The position numbers were made by a program, and so were the translations under genes. Shown here one piece after another: positions 61,095 to 64,000 of a stretch of DNA of 64,000 nucleotides; position 1 is the stretch's first letter; each line of letters begins with the position of its first letter. Under the pieces are notes generated by a model. It did no database searches. It was not told the origin of the DNA and was given only the letters and a program-made list of their open reading frames with translations. Where the stretch lies: assembly GCA_018136815.1 (NCBI GenBank), contig CM030938.1:2767289-2831288 (forward strand), read 5' to 3'. Origin of the DNA: Isochrysis galbana. Its lineage: Eukaryota; Haptophyta; Isochrysidales; Isochrysidaceae.

Positions 61095-61261
61095 TCTTGC
61101 TAAAGGGGATGCAATTACTAAAATAGCTTTAATAGATTCTGATCAGTAAGTGCCCTTCCCAGATCCAGGTCGAGAGTTTTTCTCTCCACACGTGAAAGTG
61201 TGAAAATCCGAAGCAGGGAGGGTGTGAAGTAGGTAGTTTAGGGATGGGACACTAGCATATA
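61095..61261. other. 5' flank of the phosphatase gene and LINE junction
   Basis: Short region expected to carry the phosphatase promoter. The LINE copy E begins abruptly at about 61262. Confidence 0.4.
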
Positions 61262-64000
61262 CGATGAGAGAAGGCGACATAATCCTACTATACAAAAAAG
61301 GCGACGCGCGCGACCCGAGGAACTATAGACCGATCACGCTATTACAAAGCGACTACAAGATATTGGCCAAGATCCTAACCAATAGATTGGGCAAAGTCAT
61401 AGGCAAGCTCATATCGGAGAACCAGCTGGGGTTCGTTCCGAGACGACTCATCAGTGAAGCCACGCACCTCCTCCAGCTTACAAGAGCATATCTAGACGAA
61501 ACCGGAGAACCGGGCCTACTGCTAGCCCTGGACTGGGAAAAAGCATTTGACCGAGTCAGTTGGGAGTTTTATCACCTAGCCCTCAAACTACTCAACTTCG
61601 GGCCGGACTTCCAATCCCTGGCTAAATCGCTCACGAGCGAAGACGCCCGACCCATACGAACGATCAAGACGAACGGGGGAAGGAGCTACCCCTTTACTGT
61701 GGGGAGCGGCATGCCGCAAGGATGCCCGCTCTCCCCGCTCACCTTCCTCCTTACAACGGAGGCACTCACCCGAGCCATAAACAAAGATGAAGCCATAGAG
61801 GGCGTAGATCTAAATGGATACAACCTAAAAATCAGCCAATTTGCAGACGACACGGCGCTAATAGCCCGTGACTATAAAAGCCTTAAGAGATCTCTGCACT
61901 GGGTAAAGCTACACGAGAGGGCCACAGGGGGGAAAACAAACGAAAACAAATTTCAAGGGCTCCGTATGGGAGCACAAAGAACCCGCCGACCCCAATGGGA
62001 CATGAAGAGATACAACTGGATACAAAACAGCGAATACCTGACGATACTAGGCGTCCCTCTGGGAGCGCCAGAGGCGCTCAAACCCTTCTGGATAAAACTA
62101 GCAGACAAAATCGACGAGAAAGTATCCAAACTGGCACCCGCCACCGAATATATGACTATATTCGGGAGAGCGACAATAGTAAACTTCATGATATATGGGA
62201 CGCCTAGATATTGGCTACAAACGCTAGCCGCTCCTAAATGGTTCCACAAGAGAATCCAAAAGTCAGCAGATGCTGTCCTCTGGACGAGCCCGCATACCAG
62301 AAAACAGAACAAATGGATTAAGTGCCCACACTACGCCACAGCCCACGAGAAAAGCGCGACGAGGACAATGGGACTGGGGCTCCTGCATTGGCCGTCCCAT
62401 GTCAAAGCCCTCCAGGCCAAATGGATCCTGAACTACGAACTACTTAAACGCAAGAAAGGCGATATGGAAACACGCGCTGGACGCCTGGTTCTGCCGAAGC
62501 GGAATAGGGAGAGGCGCTGTCCTATCCACAATACCGACCAAAGCACTTACAGGAAGCCTCATGGGCGATCCAGCACTACCAACCTTCTGGAAAGAAGCCC
62601 TCGTAAACTTCAGGGAACTAGATGTACGGCCCTCGTTTCTCACGCGCGAAGGCGCCCTCTCACAACCTATATGGCGCAACCCACACTTCTCCCCCCCCGC
62701 TCTCCGAGCGTCTTGGGCGCGGATGTGGGAGACCTTACAAACAAACGTGGTACACAACATTTTCAAAGACGGCGCCTTCACGACGCCATACAGCAGTGAG
62801 GAATGCGCGACCTATGTCGAGCACCTCCCAGAGGTCTTCAAACACGAAGGACGCACAATTAAAAAAGCAGAATTCCTGAGCTCTTGGGACGTCGTCGTAG
62901 AACATGGGCTAAAGGTCATCGGAAAATCGTCAGAACGACCACCGCCCGACTCCAGGAAAGAGACCAGCCAGGCGACCAAGGACCCCCCCCATGAGTCAGA
63001 AGGGACGGAGAACGAAGAGATAAGGGTCTCAGACGACGATAAATACATAAAAAAGCTCAACAACATATGGCTCCACATCGACACCGACTACTTCGGAGAG
63101 GCCGCCGACTCCGGCGATGTAGTCGACACCGGCGAAATCCAAAACTACCACCCCCCGGCGCGATGGGAAAACGGATATAAAGGACCGAAGAACATGGAGT
63201 ACCCACTAGCCGATGAATACGCCATAAAAAAAAGGCGGAATCGCGCTCGACGCGATCACAGTCTCCGACATCACCAAAGCCGCACTTAAAGAGTCACGAC
63301 GCAACGCCTCACAAACGGCTAGGAAGGCATGGGAGAAACGGCTAGACATCACAAAAGAAGATTGGAAACACATAGCCAAGCTATACACCCTGCCACTACT
63401 AAAACACAACGACAAACACCCTCACTTCAAGCACATCACTCACAGAAGAATAGGAACTAAGAATAGATTCACGGACAGCCTAACTTAAAAATGTAGGCTG
63501 TGCAACCGCCATCAGGAAAACTCGTGCCACCTAGCGTGGTGCCCCGAGACAAAAAAAGTGTTCGACGCCATAGACGCCATTGCGGACTACACCCCCAGCG
63601 CGAATCGAACCCGAAAGCAAAAGGCGAAGGACAGACTATTCGCGTACCCAAACGCGACCACCCCCGACAGCCTGAAAACCCTATACATCATTGCGTGGAA
63701 ATACATAATAAGAGACTTCTATCGAGTAGAGTTCGAGTCATACGAATACCACTACATACCCGTTCTAGAATCCACACTAGTGAGATTCACTACCCTCGTA
63801 AGAGGACTTGCGACGCCGAACACGCACAGCCAGGTACGCACAAGAAAGGCGGCCCAGGGACGAAAGCCAAAACTCAAGAGCCCGACAGAGCTCAGCGCCC
63901 CGACCTTTACGGAAAACGACAAAGGAATATTAAGAATGAATGCTCGTCTAGGCTTGGTAGCGGAAGCAATCGGCCTTGCCGAGAGGCTCGCCTAAGCCCT
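61262..64000 (+). pseudogene. LINE-like retrotransposon with reverse transcriptase (copy E), 5'-truncated
   Basis: The RT domain (61264-62440) is readable: GDIILLYKKGDARDPRNYRP, LGFVPRRLISEATHLLQL, LALDWEKAFDRVSWEF, VGSGMPQGCPLSPLTFLL and the catalytic QFADDTALIA. It lacks endonuclease and ORF1, so it is 5'-truncated just before the RT, the usual product of incomplete target-primed reverse transcription. The C-terminal part follows in frame 2 (about 62445-63230: HALDAWFC, LRASWARMWETLQTNVVHNI, YPLADEYAI) and frame 3 (63240 on: ITKEDWKHIAKLYTLP, ENSCHLAWCPETKK). Lesions: a frameshift near 62445, one in the A-run at 63227-63234, and a TAA at 63486-63488. It reaches the end of the window. Confidence 0.85.

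Overview
The window looks like nuclear DNA of a unicellular alga with a secondary plastid. A haptophyte is the best guess and a stramenopile is possible. The evidence is GC-rich sequence, short GT-AG introns (89-179 bases where I could resolve them, with donors such as GTGCGC, GTGCGG and GTGAGC), a violaxanthin de-epoxidase-like gene with a lumen-type leader, a sialyltransferase of the GT29 family, and a dense load of retroelements and GC-rich interspersed repeats. It is draft assembly: exactly 100 N occupy 55964-56063. The organism call is inference; no rRNA or tRNA gene was found to confirm it.

Layout. 1-5.3 kb: broken non-LTR (LINE-like) retroelement pieces, a possible copia scrap and a VDE-like gene (1911-2876, minus). 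6.1-7.9 kb: a MATE transporter. 7.9-12.7 kb: almost only repeats, with a 150-base minisatellite and one small membrane ORF. 12.7-27.8 kb: one uninterrupted 5017-codon ORF on the minus strand. 27.8-31.5 kb: low complexity, about 525 bases of (GA)n, and duplicated cytochrome b561 exons linked to a 46-base inverted repeat. 31.5-33.3 kb: a 2OG-dioxygenase and an FkbM methyltransferase, same strand, almost touching. 34-40.8 kb: LINE pieces, a spliced PX-domain gene with a membrane tail, and a compact pair of virus-like genes. 42-44.2 kb: a 613-base tandem duplication directly upstream of a spliced Rab gene. 44.7-50 kb: two doubtful genes and a spliced mTERF gene. 50-53 kb: repeats. 53-61 kb: a spliced ShK/EGF/GT29 sialyltransferase, a zinc-motif nuclear protein spanning the gap, a fragment of a DNA-virus or Polinton-like gene, repeats, and a membrane dual-specificity phosphatase. 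61.3-64 kb: the longest LINE copy, with the reverse transcriptase domain.

The most unusual object is the giant protein. A helicase-like DUF3638/DUF3645 core is followed by a Gln/Glu tract, EF-hands, a VPS13/VPS62-like beta region, a long Pro-rich linker with an eight-residue repeat, and a C-terminal alpha-adaptin appendage domain. I know of no such architecture. With the Rab, PX and VPS13-like parts it points to membrane traffic, but there is no operon logic here and the neighbours need not work together.

The second strong signal is a hairpin with compensatory substitutions at the 5' end of the LINE family. Gene ends are my own reading of splice signals. Domain names rest on motif recognition, not on searches.
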